Part shown: positions 31,471 to 39,316 of the stretch, piece by piece
Position numbering within the stretch: the stretch's first letter is position 1
Layout: each line of letters begins with the position of its first letter
NCBI RefSeq assembly: GCF_019218265.1
Contig: NZ_JAHUZE010000008.1
Coordinates: 1 to 43,176, forward strand
Source of the DNA: Maritimibacter dapengensis
GTDB lineage: Bacteria; Pseudomonadota; Alphaproteobacteria; Rhodobacterales; Rhodobacteraceae
Length of the DNA stretch: 43,176 nt
Direction: 5' to 3'
The notes under the pieces: generated by a model
Database searches by the model: none
What the model was told of the DNA's origin: nothing
Seen by the model: only the letters and a program-made list of their open reading frames with translations
Translations under genes and position numbers: made by a program

Positions 31471-32114
31471 CTCGGAGGTGGGCTTGCGCCCAGTTCTTCG
31501 GCGGCGACGGCTCTGGATCTCGCCTGTAAAACGAGATGGTCTACAAACGCTCGTGCCTCGGACAGGCAGTCCAGCTCATAGTCGCCGAAGAAGCCCCAGC
31601 AGGCGTCGAGCTCCTCGCCGTCACGCTCGATGACATAGCCATAGACCCGCCCGCCAAGATAGGCGTCGTAGCTGACGATTTCAGCGCGCAGGATGTCGGC
31701 TGCCTTTTCCCGCAGTGCCTTGGTGACGCGCTTCACATCGAACTCCTTCCGAACCGCCTCAAGCAACACATAGACGTAACCGGCCTGGCCGGAATCCCAC
31801 GGGCAGTGGAACCCGATGGTGTTCATCGCGAGGCCGGAATGGTCATAGAGAAACACCGGCAGAAGGATCGCCTTGCGCTCGGCGCGCTCGCGCAACTGGT
31901 CCATTGAGAGATCACACTGATCCGAGACACCCGCGAGATCGCGCAGAAACGACTCGGGGCTTGCGAAATGGTGGCTTTCGCCCAGCCGGTATCTCCGATG
32001 CCAGCAGATCAGCGTGCCGAGGTTCGACCACTCCCGTGGGCTTTCGGGATCGGGGTCATGGAAAATCTTGATGGTGTGGCCGTGATAGGCCTCCTCATAG
32101 ACAGGGTCGTGCAT
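31467..32114 (-). CDS. Conserved hypothetical plasmid/phage protein, 215 aa
   Basis: From the ATG at 32114 (AAAGGAC upstream). Recognisable segments are SPREWSNLGTLICWHRRYRLG, LLPVFLYDHSGLAMNTIGFHCPWDSGQAGYVYV, DAYLGGRVYGYVIERDGEELDACWGFFGDYE. Proteins with this pattern are widespread in phages and plasmids, but no function is known to me. No membrane or signal segment; strongly acidic. It lies between the parDE pair and the DUF6915 gene, preceded by an 11-bp perfect hairpin. Confidence 0.82.
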   Translation of the reverse strand: MHDPVYEEAYHGHTIKIFHDPDPESPREWSNLGTLICWHRRYRLGESHHFASPESFLRDLAGVSDQCDLSMDQLRERAERKAILLPVFLYDHSGLAMNTIGFHCPWDSGQAGYVYVLLEAVRKEFDVKRVTKALREKAADILRAEIVSYDAYLGGRVYGYVIERDGEELDACWGFFGDYELDCLSEARAFVDHLVLQARSRAVAAEELGASPPPS

Positions 32115-32138
32115 GTCGATGTCCTTTCTTGGAACGAA

Positions 32139-32176
32139 ATCGACTCGCCAGGCCGATTGGGCGCAGGCGAGTCGAT
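32139..32176 (-). terminator. 11-bp perfect hairpin upstream of the 215-aa gene
   Basis: ATCGACTCGCC (32139-32149) and GGCGAGTCGAT (32166-32176) pair perfectly over 11 bp with a 16-base loop, followed on the minus strand by TTCGTTCC. It lies between the DUF6915 stop and the next ribosome site, so it could terminate or attenuate the operon. Confidence 0.55.
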
Positions 32177-32218
32177 CTGGTTGTGATGAGTTGGTTGGTG
32201 AGGTTGCCGCCCGTCGGA

Positions 32219-32695
32219 TCAGGCGGCGGCGCGGTTCTGGCGGTGCTGAACGTGTTCGACCGAGACCTTCAGCAGCCATTCCTCGAAGCCGAGAATGGTC
32301 TGGTGATTTGCCACCGCGTGGCTCCAGACCGCGCGCGGATCGCTGCCGATCTGCGTCGGGTCGTTGTCGATCCGGCCGTTGGCCATCCACGGTTCCGGTT
32401 GGATGCGTCCAAGCCAGTCGGCCAGCGACGGGATGCGCCCTTGGCAGTCTTCGCGCACATGTTGTTCGCCGATCCAGCGGATCGGCACGACCCGGCCCGC
32501 GCTGTTGGTCAGGCTTCGCCCAAACAAACGCTCAGCTTCGAAGATCCCGAGCGTGTGGTGCCGATGTGCTCGGTGGGTGAAAAGTGCGAGGTGTTCCTTA
32601 GATGAGTCGAACCAATCGTGCACATATTGGTAATCATCTGGAACACCTCCGAACTTTCGGGCCGAGCTTTCGGCGTGGTGGAGGGGATGTGCCAT
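32219..32695 (-). CDS. DUF6915-like protein
   Basis: 158 residues beginning MAHPLHHAESSARKFGG, then DYQYVHDWFDSSKEHLALFTHRAHRHHTLGIFEAERLFG. This matches the DUF6915 pattern as I remember it from plasmids and phages. Many His and Trp residues (HHAES, HRAHRHH) could bind metal. The ATG lies one base after the TGA of the DUF6878-like gene, so translation is coupled. Function unknown. Confidence 0.8.
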   Translation of the reverse strand: MAHPLHHAESSARKFGGVPDDYQYVHDWFDSSKEHLALFTHRAHRHHTLGIFEAERLFGRSLTNSAGRVVPIRWIGEQHVREDCQGRIPSLADWLGRIQPEPWMANGRIDNDPTQIGSDPRAVWSHAVANHQTILGFEEWLLKVSVEHVQHRQNRAAA

Positions 32696-32696
32696 A

Positions 32697-33080
32697 TCAA
32701 AGCCCCTCATGTTCGGTGGTATTGGTCGCGATGTAGCGGTTCGAATGACTGACATCGATGTTGTCAGTCGCGAGCACCCAGGTCAGTTCGCCATAGCCAC
32801 CTTCGTTGTTCTCGAACCCGGGGCTGAGCGCATAGGCGAAGTCCCAGCCGAAATCTTCGACCCGGCGGCGCAACTCTTCTGAGAGAGAGATCGTGTCTGG
32901 CGTCACGACGACATCTTCGATATTGCCGGAATCGCCGTAGCCTTCGTATTGCACCTCGATCTTCGTCACGCCGACGGCACGCAGTTCGGAGAGAAGGGCC
33001 ACGCGGGTCACAACCCTCTGTTCGGCGGCGCGTTGCTGGGCTTCCAGCATCTGCGCGTAAAAATCATTCACTTGTGTCAT
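32697..33080 (-). CDS. DUF6878-like protein
   Basis: 127 residues from the ATG at 33080. Marks are LLSELRAVGVTKIEVQYEGYGDSGNIEDV, SPGFENNEGGYGELTWVLATD and a C-terminal HSNRYIATNTTEHEGL. Small acidic proteins of this type accompany ParB-like and DUF3768 genes on plasmids. A GC-rich hairpin (GGGCGA..TCGCCC) lies upstream in the leader. No catalytic motif recognised. Confidence 0.8.
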   Translation of the reverse strand: MTQVNDFYAQMLEAQQRAAEQRVVTRVALLSELRAVGVTKIEVQYEGYGDSGNIEDVVVTPDTISLSEELRRRVEDFGWDFAYALSPGFENNEGGYGELTWVLATDNIDVSHSNRYIATNTTEHEGL

Positions 33081-33159
33081 GTCTTCGATCCTTTGGAATT
33101 GAGGGAAGGGGAGGGCGACCTTTGCATCAGATCGCCCAGGAGGTTTCCTGCGGGGGGCT

Positions 33160-33456
33160 TCAAGCCGCGGCGTCGCCGCGTTCGTCACCCGTCCGGTCAA
33201 CCAGGTTGAAATACAGATTCTCAGTCGCGCGCTTGAACCCCGGCGGTTTGCGCGGGGCGAGGCAGCGCACTGAGGCACTGCAGCTCTCGCCATGCTCCAT
33301 CGCGAACTGCGTCACTTGGTCGATCAGGTCGTCCATGCCCGCGGCCTGGATGCGCTTTTCCGGGTAATTCGCCATCATCTGGAACTGTGTGACGACGAAG
33401 GCGCCGTCGCGGTGCGCGGGATAGAGGGTGATCTGATAGTCGAGTGTCTTGGCCAT
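33160..33456 (-). CDS. Small hypothetical protein, 98 aa
   Basis: From the ATG at 33456 with CAGGAGA upstream. The sequence is strand-rich at the start (MAKTLDYQITLYPAHRDG, FVVTQFQMMANYPEK) and ends with a charged tail. No family recognised. It lies between DUF6878 and DUF3768 in the plasmid block and carries its own copy of the repeated leader (33501-33550). Confidence 0.7.
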   Translation of the reverse strand: MAKTLDYQITLYPAHRDGAFVVTQFQMMANYPEKRIQAAGMDDLIDQVTQFAMEHGESCSASVRCLAPRKPPGFKRATENLYFNLVDRTGDERGDAAA

Positions 33457-33500
33457 CTCTGGTCTCCTGCGGCGGGCGGAACGCGACCATCGCGCCCCAT

Positions 33501-33550
33501 GGAAACCCGCCAGCGCGAAAGGACCGCCCTTTGTGCAAGGGCGATCCGAG
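33501..33550 (-). repeat. Repeated structured leader, copy 5
   Basis: On the minus strand a GGATCGCCCTT...AAGGGCGGTCC stem with loop GCACA is followed by TTTCGCGCTGGCGGGTTTC. Nearly identical in plan and tail to copy 6 (TTTCCCGCTGACGGGTTTC). Confidence 0.65.
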
Positions 33551-33572
33551 GTGATGTTGAAGAAGAGGGGCG

Positions 33573-33953
33573 TCAGTATTCTGACGGCAGAAGCAGGGTC
33601 AGGACGCGGCGGGTTTGCGCGGGATCGGATGGCTCGGGAGAGCCATATTGATAGTCGACGTCGTACAAATCGAGCTTGAACCAGGTCGTGGTCCCGTCGA
33701 AGTCGATGACCCCCATCTCGTGCCAACCATGGGGGTCACTGTCAGCGTTGAACGCGTCAAACGAAGCGACGCGGCGGGTGAGAGCGAGCTGGGCGTCCGG
33801 CCCTAGTGCTGCAACACCACGGGTCATGACAAACTGGCCCTGCGGCGCATCGGCGACGGGGGTGGTCCTGAGAATGGAGCGACGAAAGGCATCATTTTGC
33901 CCGGCGATCAATTCGGTTTCCTTGACGGGATCGATATCGAGTGTGGTGGTCAT
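33573..33953 (-). CDS. DUF3768 domain protein, copy 2
   Basis: 126 residues from the ATG at 33953 (GGAGAA upstream). Same plan as the copy at 5059-5448: NDAFRR, FDAFNADSDPHGWHEMGV, WFKLDLYDVDYQYGSPEPSDPAQTRRVLTLLLPSEY. It lies next to the second ParB-like gene, as copy 1 lies next to the first, so the pairing is conserved although the proteins have diverged. Confidence 0.87.
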   Translation of the reverse strand: MTTTLDIDPVKETELIAGQNDAFRRSILRTTPVADAPQGQFVMTRGVAALGPDAQLALTRRVASFDAFNADSDPHGWHEMGVIDFDGTTTWFKLDLYDVDYQYGSPEPSDPAQTRRVLTLLLPSEY

Positions 33954-33996
33954 GAGAATTCTCCGGGACGGGCCAGCCGATCAGACACCGGCTGCG

Positions 33997-34047
33997 TGAA
34001 ACCCGTCAGCGGGAAAGGGCCGCCCTCTGCGCGAGGACGGCCCAAGG
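33997..34047 (-). repeat. Repeated structured leader, copy 6
   Basis: On the minus strand GGGCCGTCC (34035-34043) and GGGCGGCCC (34017-34025) pair with one G-U, followed by TTTCCCGCTGACGGGTTTC, which itself folds CCCG-CTGA-CGGG. Upstream of DUF3768 copy 2. Confidence 0.65.
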
Positions 34048-34079
34048 CTTAGGTCATGATCGGATCGGTTTTCGCCGCG

Positions 34080-36257
34080 TCAGGCCGCATCCTCGCTCAG
34101 GAAGGCGGGCAAGGACGACGGTTCATTGCTCTCAGCGTCGCTCAGAGAATCTTCGGCGGACAGATCTCCCTCCTCGGTCTCCGGCGCAGCGCCTGCCGTG
34201 TCGGCACCAGCCTCCGTCGCACCGGCAAACACCATCCCGTCGGGCAGCCACCGCGTCGTCTTTGCAACCGTCGCGGCGTCGAAACCTTCCGTCTCGCTCG
34301 CCGCTTCTGCGAACGCCCGCTCCATCGCGGCCGCGATATCGCCCTTGCGTTCGCGATTGCGATCCTCGGCGTAGTCGTCACCGATCAGCTTGCGCGCCGT
34401 GGCCACCGCATGCCCCTTGTTGACCCGACCCCAGTAGTTTTGGGCAGTCGGGCGCCAGCAGGCAGCCACATCAACATCGAGCCGCGCGCCGATCTCCTCG
34501 ATGATCGGGGAAGGACGATTGTCGGAGGAAAGCTGGGGTTTGACCGCGAGACCCGTCGCCCAGGCGAAAAGCGCCTGCTTGTCCGCAATGGGCAACGCCG
34601 ACATCGTCCGGAAGTCCTCGGGTTTCTGAAGCTTCATCCAGTCCGTGGCGAGGTCTTGTTCCAGCGCCTCGAGCATTTTTTGGGCGACGGTGTCCGCGTG
34701 CAGCACTTCGCGGTCTTGCGCCTGGAAGGGCCGGATCGAGATGTCGAGTGCCTCGTTGCCGTAGGACCGCCCCAAAGCCTGTTCGCAGAGCGCGTAGAGC
34801 ATCGCATCGAAGGCCACCTCGAAATCAGCCGCCAGATGCGCCCTGAGGATGTGCTGGCGCGTGGCACGCAGATCATCCGCCAGGCTCGCCGAAATGCCGT
34901 CCGCCTTGCGCAACGTGGCCGCGGGGTCAGAGGTCGGCACTGGCGTGGAGGACGTCGGCGGCGTCACATGTGGGCGGGCGGGGGAGGAGGCATCACCCGC
35001 ATCAGCACTATCTTCGTCCGGCATGGCCGCAGCAGGGATATCTTCTGGCCGCACCAGGCCTTTCTCGACACGTAGCGCACCGTCATGACCGATGGTCAGA
35101 ACCACGCCCGCAATGGCGCGATCTGCGTCCGCGAAAGGTTGCCGCTCGCGCTGCAGGGCTTCGATCTCGCGCAAACGCGGCTCGATGGCGTAGTATTCTT
35201 CGGTCTCGGCGTCGGTCCAATCCTCGCCGTCATTCTGCGCCGCCAATTCCTCTTCGCGGGCGATGAGATGCTCTTCCTCGGCGAGCAGATCGGGATCGGG
35301 TTCGATATCCTGCGGATAGACACGCCCGAAACTGCGAAACGCCCCGTAATCCACAGAGAGATGCACCTCGACCCATTTCCATGTCCCTTCAAAGGGTTTG
35401 GCCGCGGCCTGCAGCTTCTCGATGGCGAGACGCTCGAGGAGCTCAGGGTTTTCCATATGGGCGCTGGCGCGATCGTCGAAGAGGTCGCGCAGCAGAACGC
35501 CTCCCGCCGCCTCATAGGCTTCGATGCCGACGAAACGCCCCAAGGCCGAGTTCGCAGAATGCGCGGTCTCGGTCAGTTGGCGTTTGATGCTTTGCGGGTG
35601 GATGTGATAGCCGCCCTTCACCGCGTTCCAGACCGCCAGTTGCCGATCGTGGTCGTCGGTCAGCGTAAACGCCATCACGCATTCGAGGGTCAGATCCCCC
35701 GCGCGAAATCGCTCGATGATTTCGGGCGCGACACGGGCGAGTTTCAGCCGACGGCGTACCAGGTCGACGGAGACACCGAATTTCAGCGCAATTTCGTCCT
35801 CGCTGCGCCCTTCGCCAATCATCTTGTCGAAAGCTTCGAACTGGTCCGCCGGATGCATGGCTGCGCGCTGAAGGTTTTCTGTGGCGGAGGTGAGGATGGC
35901 GTTGCGTTCGTCCTCGACGAGGCAGGGCACCGGGTGGTCTGCGGGGATCACACCGTCCTCGGCCAGCTGTTTCAGCGATTTGAGGCGACGGCCACCGGCG
36001 TCAACAGCAAAACGTGTCTCTGACAGCGCATGAACCACTAGGTTCTGTTTGATGCCTGTCTCGCGGATGCTGGCGAGGAGTTCGGCGTCGTCGCTAGCGC
36101 TCGCGGCGACTTTGCGGACGTTGAGTTGGCTCGGCTCCAGCTGGTCGAGCGGGATCATCCGGATGTCGGCGGCGCCGTCAGGCGCAGCCGATCCGGCGGT
36201 TTCGGTTTTCTTTGAGGTGGCGGGTTTCGAACGCGTCGTGGTTTTGGTCTTGGCCAT
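34080..36257 (-). CDS. Long ParB/RepB/Spo0J-like nuclease-domain protein, copy 2
   Basis: 725 residues from the ATG at 36257 (AAGGATCC upstream). A low-complexity basic N-terminus (TKTTTRSKPATSKK) is followed by the ParB domain: GIKQNLVV (68-75), VDAGGRRLKSL (85-95), ENLQRAAMHPADQFEAF (127-143), and an HTH at ~150-176 (SEDEIALKFGVSVDLVRRRLK). A long acidic middle, Pro/Ser/Thr linker and helical C-terminal part with an acidic tail follow. Same architecture as copy 1 (2937-4910), but well diverged. First gene of the large minus-strand block. Distinct from the partition RepB; the role is unknown. Confidence 0.88.
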   Translation of the reverse strand: MAKTKTTTRSKPATSKKTETAGSAAPDGAADIRMIPLDQLEPSQLNVRKVAASASDDAELLASIRETGIKQNLVVHALSETRFAVDAGGRRLKSLKQLAEDGVIPADHPVPCLVEDERNAILTSATENLQRAAMHPADQFEAFDKMIGEGRSEDEIALKFGVSVDLVRRRLKLARVAPEIIERFRAGDLTLECVMAFTLTDDHDRQLAVWNAVKGGYHIHPQSIKRQLTETAHSANSALGRFVGIEAYEAAGGVLLRDLFDDRASAHMENPELLERLAIEKLQAAAKPFEGTWKWVEVHLSVDYGAFRSFGRVYPQDIEPDPDLLAEEEHLIAREEELAAQNDGEDWTDAETEEYYAIEPRLREIEALQRERQPFADADRAIAGVVLTIGHDGALRVEKGLVRPEDIPAAAMPDEDSADAGDASSPARPHVTPPTSSTPVPTSDPAATLRKADGISASLADDLRATRQHILRAHLAADFEVAFDAMLYALCEQALGRSYGNEALDISIRPFQAQDREVLHADTVAQKMLEALEQDLATDWMKLQKPEDFRTMSALPIADKQALFAWATGLAVKPQLSSDNRPSPIIEEIGARLDVDVAACWRPTAQNYWGRVNKGHAVATARKLIGDDYAEDRNRERKGDIAAAMERAFAEAASETEGFDAATVAKTTRWLPDGMVFAGATEAGADTAGAAPETEEGDLSAEDSLSDAESNEPSSLPAFLSEDAA

Positions 36258-36270
36258 GGTCAGGATCCTT

Positions 36271-36341
36271 GTCGCGCCGGACCCGGAAGAGGCTCTCTCT
36301 TTCCTTTCAAGCCCGGCACACGGGCTTCCCTTTCTCTGGCT
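36271..36341 (-). repeat. Repeated structured leader, copy 7
   Basis: On the minus strand AAGCCCG-tgtgc-CGGGCTT, then GAAAGGAAAGAGAGAGCC and CTCTTCCGGGTCCGGCGCG. The GAAAGGAAA box and GGTCCGG tail match copies 2 and 3. Upstream of ParB-like copy 2. Confidence 0.5.
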
Positions 36342-36528
36342 CTTTGCAATTGCGAAACACGTCAGCAATCGACCGTTTGTAAACGAATGCAAGTAGGTGC
36401 TCTCTCGTCGCGTTCATCCTAAGACCCTTGGTTCCCTAGCGCTGAGCGCGATCTGAGAGGTTCCGCCGGCAGTCGCGCGAGCGTGCTATATAAAGGGCGT
36501 AGGCAACCGCCACAAAATCACTTGGGTA

Positions 36529-36556
36529 ATGTGCAAAAAATAAGTATTTTGCACAT
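36529..36556. promoter_or_regulatory. 10-bp inverted repeat directly before the RHE_PE00001-like start
   Basis: ATGTGCAAAA (36529-36538) and TTTTGCACAT (36547-36556) are perfect inverted copies around an 8-bp centre; the ATG follows at 36557. A TATATAA box lies ~40 bp upstream (36486-36492). The repeat replaces the usual ribosome site position, so it is probably the operator for autorepression by the HTH protein it precedes. Confidence 0.65.
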
Positions 36557-37627
36557 ATGAATACGAGAGCCTCTATTTTGACTGATGGTTACGACGACCC
36601 CCTCATCACTACCGAGGAGGATGCAGAGGCTCACGAAAAGGATCTCTGGTTTCTGCCGGGACCATTCGAAGAAGAACCAGATGATTTGCCTCCCGGGCCG
36701 CGTGCAGAACCGCCGGACACTGCCGTCATCGAAGACTGGGCAAAGGCAGAAGGCGTTCACGCTGCGCGGCTAGCAAAGGTGGCTGGACGCCTGGGAGCTC
36801 TGGATGACCGGCTGCTGCGCGGCCCGGAAGGCTGGCGGCATCGCCTCGCTCTTGTCGAGGCAGCGGCCCTCAGCTGGGTCGCAGGAGATCGGGTGAGTAC
36901 TGATCGTCTGGCGCTCTGGGTATCCATGCGGCTGTCAGGTGCACAGGATGACCCAAATGCCTTGGCACGCGTTGGATGGGCTGTTCGGCGCTTGACAGGC
37001 GGTCCCGGACCGATGGCTGACCTGGCCGCTTTTCTGGATCGCCGCGACCCCGAGAACATTGAAGACAGCGCTGAGCGTTTCGAGGATCGCGCGGGTGGGT
37101 GGCTGGACGTCATGGCAGCCGCAAAGGGTCTCCACCCGATCACGCGGGCGTGCATGGGGTATCACCTGTGGAGCTTGGCGGGCCTCGGACGCCACGGCGA
37201 CCAGATCGAAGCTGCCGTCACCGCGTCTAGGATCGCGACCAGCGATGGAAGCGGTGCCATCTTCGCGCCGCTCGCTATGGCCGGGGCCGGGGGGCTGCGC
37301 GTTTCGGGCTTGCCACCCGAGCGTTTGGCCCGCTGGTTGGATGGGATGAACAGCGCAATTCTAACGGCGATGCGAACACTTGATGATATTGAAGTGTGGA
37401 TCGGGCGGGCAGAAAACGTCATGGCGCAATTATCTGGCCGCACGCCGGTTGCCTTGCGAAAGGTTTTCACGGAATGGCCCTTGGTCTCCGCCCCGATGGC
37501 TGAGGCCATGACCGGAGCCAGCCGCGCCGCCGTTCAGCGCAATCTCGCATGGATGGAGGCAAGCGGTTTGATCCGCGAGGTGACGGGGAACGGGAGGTAT
37601 CGCATGTGGAAAGCTGACCTAATATAG
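36557..37627 (+). CDS. RHE_PE00001-like protein (DUF1612 plus helix-turn-helix)
   Basis: 356 residues. The middle (about 70-140) reads GRLGALDDRLLRGPEGWRHRLALVEAAALSWVAGDRV, then RVGWAVRRLTGGPGPM, typical of RHE_PE00001 family proteins of rhizobial and roseobacter plasmids as I remember them. The C-terminal ~60 residues form a winged helix: PLVSAPMAEAMTGASRAAVQRNLAWMEASGLIREVTGNGRYRMW. The N-terminus is acidic. It is a lone plus-strand gene divergent from the ParB-like gene, with a palindromic operator at its start. Probably a transcription regulator; target unknown. Confidence 0.8.
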   Translation: MNTRASILTDGYDDPLITTEEDAEAHEKDLWFLPGPFEEEPDDLPPGPRAEPPDTAVIEDWAKAEGVHAARLAKVAGRLGALDDRLLRGPEGWRHRLALVEAAALSWVAGDRVSTDRLALWVSMRLSGAQDDPNALARVGWAVRRLTGGPGPMADLAAFLDRRDPENIEDSAERFEDRAGGWLDVMAAAKGLHPITRACMGYHLWSLAGLGRHGDQIEAAVTASRIATSDGSGAIFAPLAMAGAGGLRVSGLPPERLARWLDGMNSAILTAMRTLDDIEVWIGRAENVMAQLSGRTPVALRKVFTEWPLVSAPMAEAMTGASRAAVQRNLAWMEASGLIREVTGNGRYRMWKADLI

Positions 37628-37689
37628 GTCATTTGTCGAGGCTGACACCGGCTTGACCTGGCACGCTTTAGTGCCGCCCCAGATGATCG

Positions 37690-37758
37690 TTTAAGCCACT
37701 TTCCGTTCGAATGCGACAAGGCTTTTCCAGCCCAAAGCGTTCGTTAGCCATTCGTCTC
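37690..37758 (-). pseudogene. Possible remnant of an IS3-type transposase C-terminus
   Basis: On the minus strand a short frame reads NALGWKSLVAFERKVA followed by TAA. This resembles the common IS3-family ending HSALGW.SPVAFER. Upstream the frame is closed within a few codons, so only the last ~20 codons remain. It lies at the border between the plasmid block and the metal-resistance module, where an old insertion event would be expected. The match is short, so the call is tentative. Confidence 0.35.
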
Positions 37759-37760
37759 AC

Positions 37761-38060
37761 GTTTTTGTGACAATTGATCGCTTGAAGCTCCAGTGGGTGA
37801 AGGTTGTAACGGGGCGAAATAACGGAATGAGAGCCGGAGCCAGAGATGGCATCGTAGCATTTGCGAGTGGCGCAAGTTCCCTGTGCCGTGACGTTCCCGA
37901 TCTCATGGTCGCGATATCGAAGCCGCTGTGCCTAAATTTCCAGACAATCTGCGACTTAACGAATTGTCGCTGCGCAACTTCGGACCAGGTATTGTGCGAG
38001 CAGTTTTCTCCTCCCTAGCAAACTGGAAACTGCAAGGATCGCATGTCTACTTACGAAAAT
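37761..38060. other. Non-coding stretch, no gene recognised
   Basis: Lower GC than neighbours, stop codons in all frames, no tRNA or clear repeat. It separates the IS remnant from the MerR-type promoter of the metal module. Confidence 0.4.
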
Positions 38061-38066
38061 TTGCCC

Positions 38067-38097
38067 TTGAACCTCTAGCCACTAGAAGTCCTATCTG
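38067..38097 (+). promoter_or_regulatory. MerR-type promoter upstream of the first L,D-transpeptidase
   Basis: TTGAAC (38067-38072), a 19-bp spacer and TATCTG (38092-38097). The spacer holds the dyad ACCTCTAG-CCA-CTAGAAGT (38071-38089). A 19-20 bp spacer with a central dyad is the hallmark of promoters activated by MerR-family metal sensors such as CadR, ZntR or CueR. It is very like the site at 39254-39284. Confidence 0.75.
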
Positions 38098-38158
38098 TTC
38101 AAGGAGAACACATACCGTTCTTGCCATCAATCGCCGGTGAGAACCGAAAGGGTACGAA

Positions 38159-38824
38159 ATGCTGACAAGACGACACTTCATTCAGACAACAACGGCGCTT
38201 TTTTCGGTGACCGGTCCCGGTATGGCTTTTGCCGACACTTGGCCCACCGAGGCTCAGAAGGCTGAATGGGACGCACAGGTGACGCCTCAGGGTTATGTTG
38301 CCGAGACTTCCAACCCATGGGGATTGCACCCGCGGTTCCTACCGCAACGTGTGGTCGCGAAGGCCGGTCTCGTGCCGGGAGATATCCATGTCGACGCGGT
38401 CGCACGATATCTTTACCACATTGAAGAGGGTGGAACCGCGATGCGCTACGGCGTGGCCATCGCGCGGGGGAACCTCTACGAGCCGGGTGTCTATACCATC
38501 AAGCGCAAGGTCAGGTGGCCGCACTGGCAACCGACACAGAGCATGATCAATCGCGACCCCGAACTTTATGCTGACATTGCCGATGGCATGGAACCGGGAC
38601 CGGAAAACGCGCTTGGATCGAGGGCGCTGTATCTCTACGTCGGGGATCGCGATACCCTTTTGCGCATCCATGGCACTCCGAGCCCACGGAGTATCGGTGG
38701 CCGCGCAAGTTCGGGCTGCGTACGGATGGTCATGGCTCATATCAATGATCTTTACCCGAACGTCGAGACCGGCTCTACCGCCTATCTTTACTCGGCGGAG
38801 GACAGCGTGACTGCCCGCAGCTAA
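38159..38824 (+). CDS. L,D-transpeptidase (YkuD), Tat-exported
   Basis: 221 residues. A twin-arginine-type signal (MLTRRHFIQ, hydrophobic stretch, AFA/D near 25-26) directs export. The YkuD catalytic block is HGT...SIG...SSGCVRM with His171 and Cys187. These enzymes make 3-3 cross-links in peptidoglycan or anchor proteins to it in the periplasm. Transcribed from a MerR-type promoter ~65 bp upstream, so expression is likely metal-induced together with the P-type ATPase. Similar enzymes recur in alphaproteobacterial metal islands. Confidence 0.92.
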   Translation: MLTRRHFIQTTTALFSVTGPGMAFADTWPTEAQKAEWDAQVTPQGYVAETSNPWGLHPRFLPQRVVAKAGLVPGDIHVDAVARYLYHIEEGGTAMRYGVAIARGNLYEPGVYTIKRKVRWPHWQPTQSMINRDPELYADIADGMEPGPENALGSRALYLYVGDRDTLLRIHGTPSPRSIGGRASSGCVRMVMAHINDLYPNVETGSTAYLYSAEDSVTARS

Positions 38825-38849
38825 GCCAAGCAGCGGACGGCAAACGCAA

Positions 38850-39134
38850 TTAAGTTTCGCGAGGGGTGCAGATACGATTGCCGTTCGCCGTGCGCAGCGG
38901 CAGCAAGGTTGTTTCTACGGGGCCGCTGTGTTTGTACCAGTAGCACCCGTCCTCGGGCACCAAGCGCGCGGTTGCAACATCCTGATCCGGGGCAGCCATT
39001 GCAATCACGGCTTCGGGAACTTTGCCCCGCCGGTCTGCCGAGTCGCCCGGTCCAGTCGGCTGGATTGCGCACCCGGCCGTAAGAGACAGCGCCACTGCAA
39101 CAATTATTTTTTGCTTCAGCATCAAAACCCGCAT
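38850..39134 (-). CDS. Small lipoprotein
   Basis: 94 residues from the ATG at 39134 (AAAGGA upstream). A signal peptide ends in a lipobox L-T-A-G-C (Cys22), then a mature part with GCYWYKHSGPVETTLLPLRTANGNRICTPRE, including three Cys. It is divergent from the P-type ATPase across ~180 bp and converges on the L,D-transpeptidase. Family not recognised; an outer- or inner-membrane anchored envelope protein of the metal module is likely. Confidence 0.8.
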   Translation of the reverse strand: MRVLMLKQKIIVAVALSLTAGCAIQPTGPGDSADRRGKVPEAVIAMAAPDQDVATARLVPEDGCYWYKHSGPVETTLLPLRTANGNRICTPRET

Positions 39135-39253
39135 CAAGCTTCCTTTCGTGTCTGTTTTTCTTTGCATCGGCTTTTCATGCCTCAAGGCGTGATGGAGCCG
39201 GTCGCCGCATCCTCTAGCAATAAAACAAACTGAAATACCACCGTATTTTGCTC

Positions 39254-39284
39254 TTGAAGCTCTAGCTACTGTAGGGGCTATGTC
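39254..39284 (+). promoter_or_regulatory. MerR-type promoter upstream of the P-type ATPase
   Basis: TTGAAG (39254-39259), a 19-bp spacer containing GCTCTAG-CTA-CTGTAGG, and TATGTC (39279-39284). It shares CTTGAA, CTCTAGC.ACT and CTAT with the promoter at 38067-38097. The ATPase starts 33 bp downstream of the -10. No merR-family gene is in the window. Confidence 0.78.
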
Positions 39285-39316
39285 ATGGTAAAGCACCCGA
39301 ATCCAGAGGTCCATTC

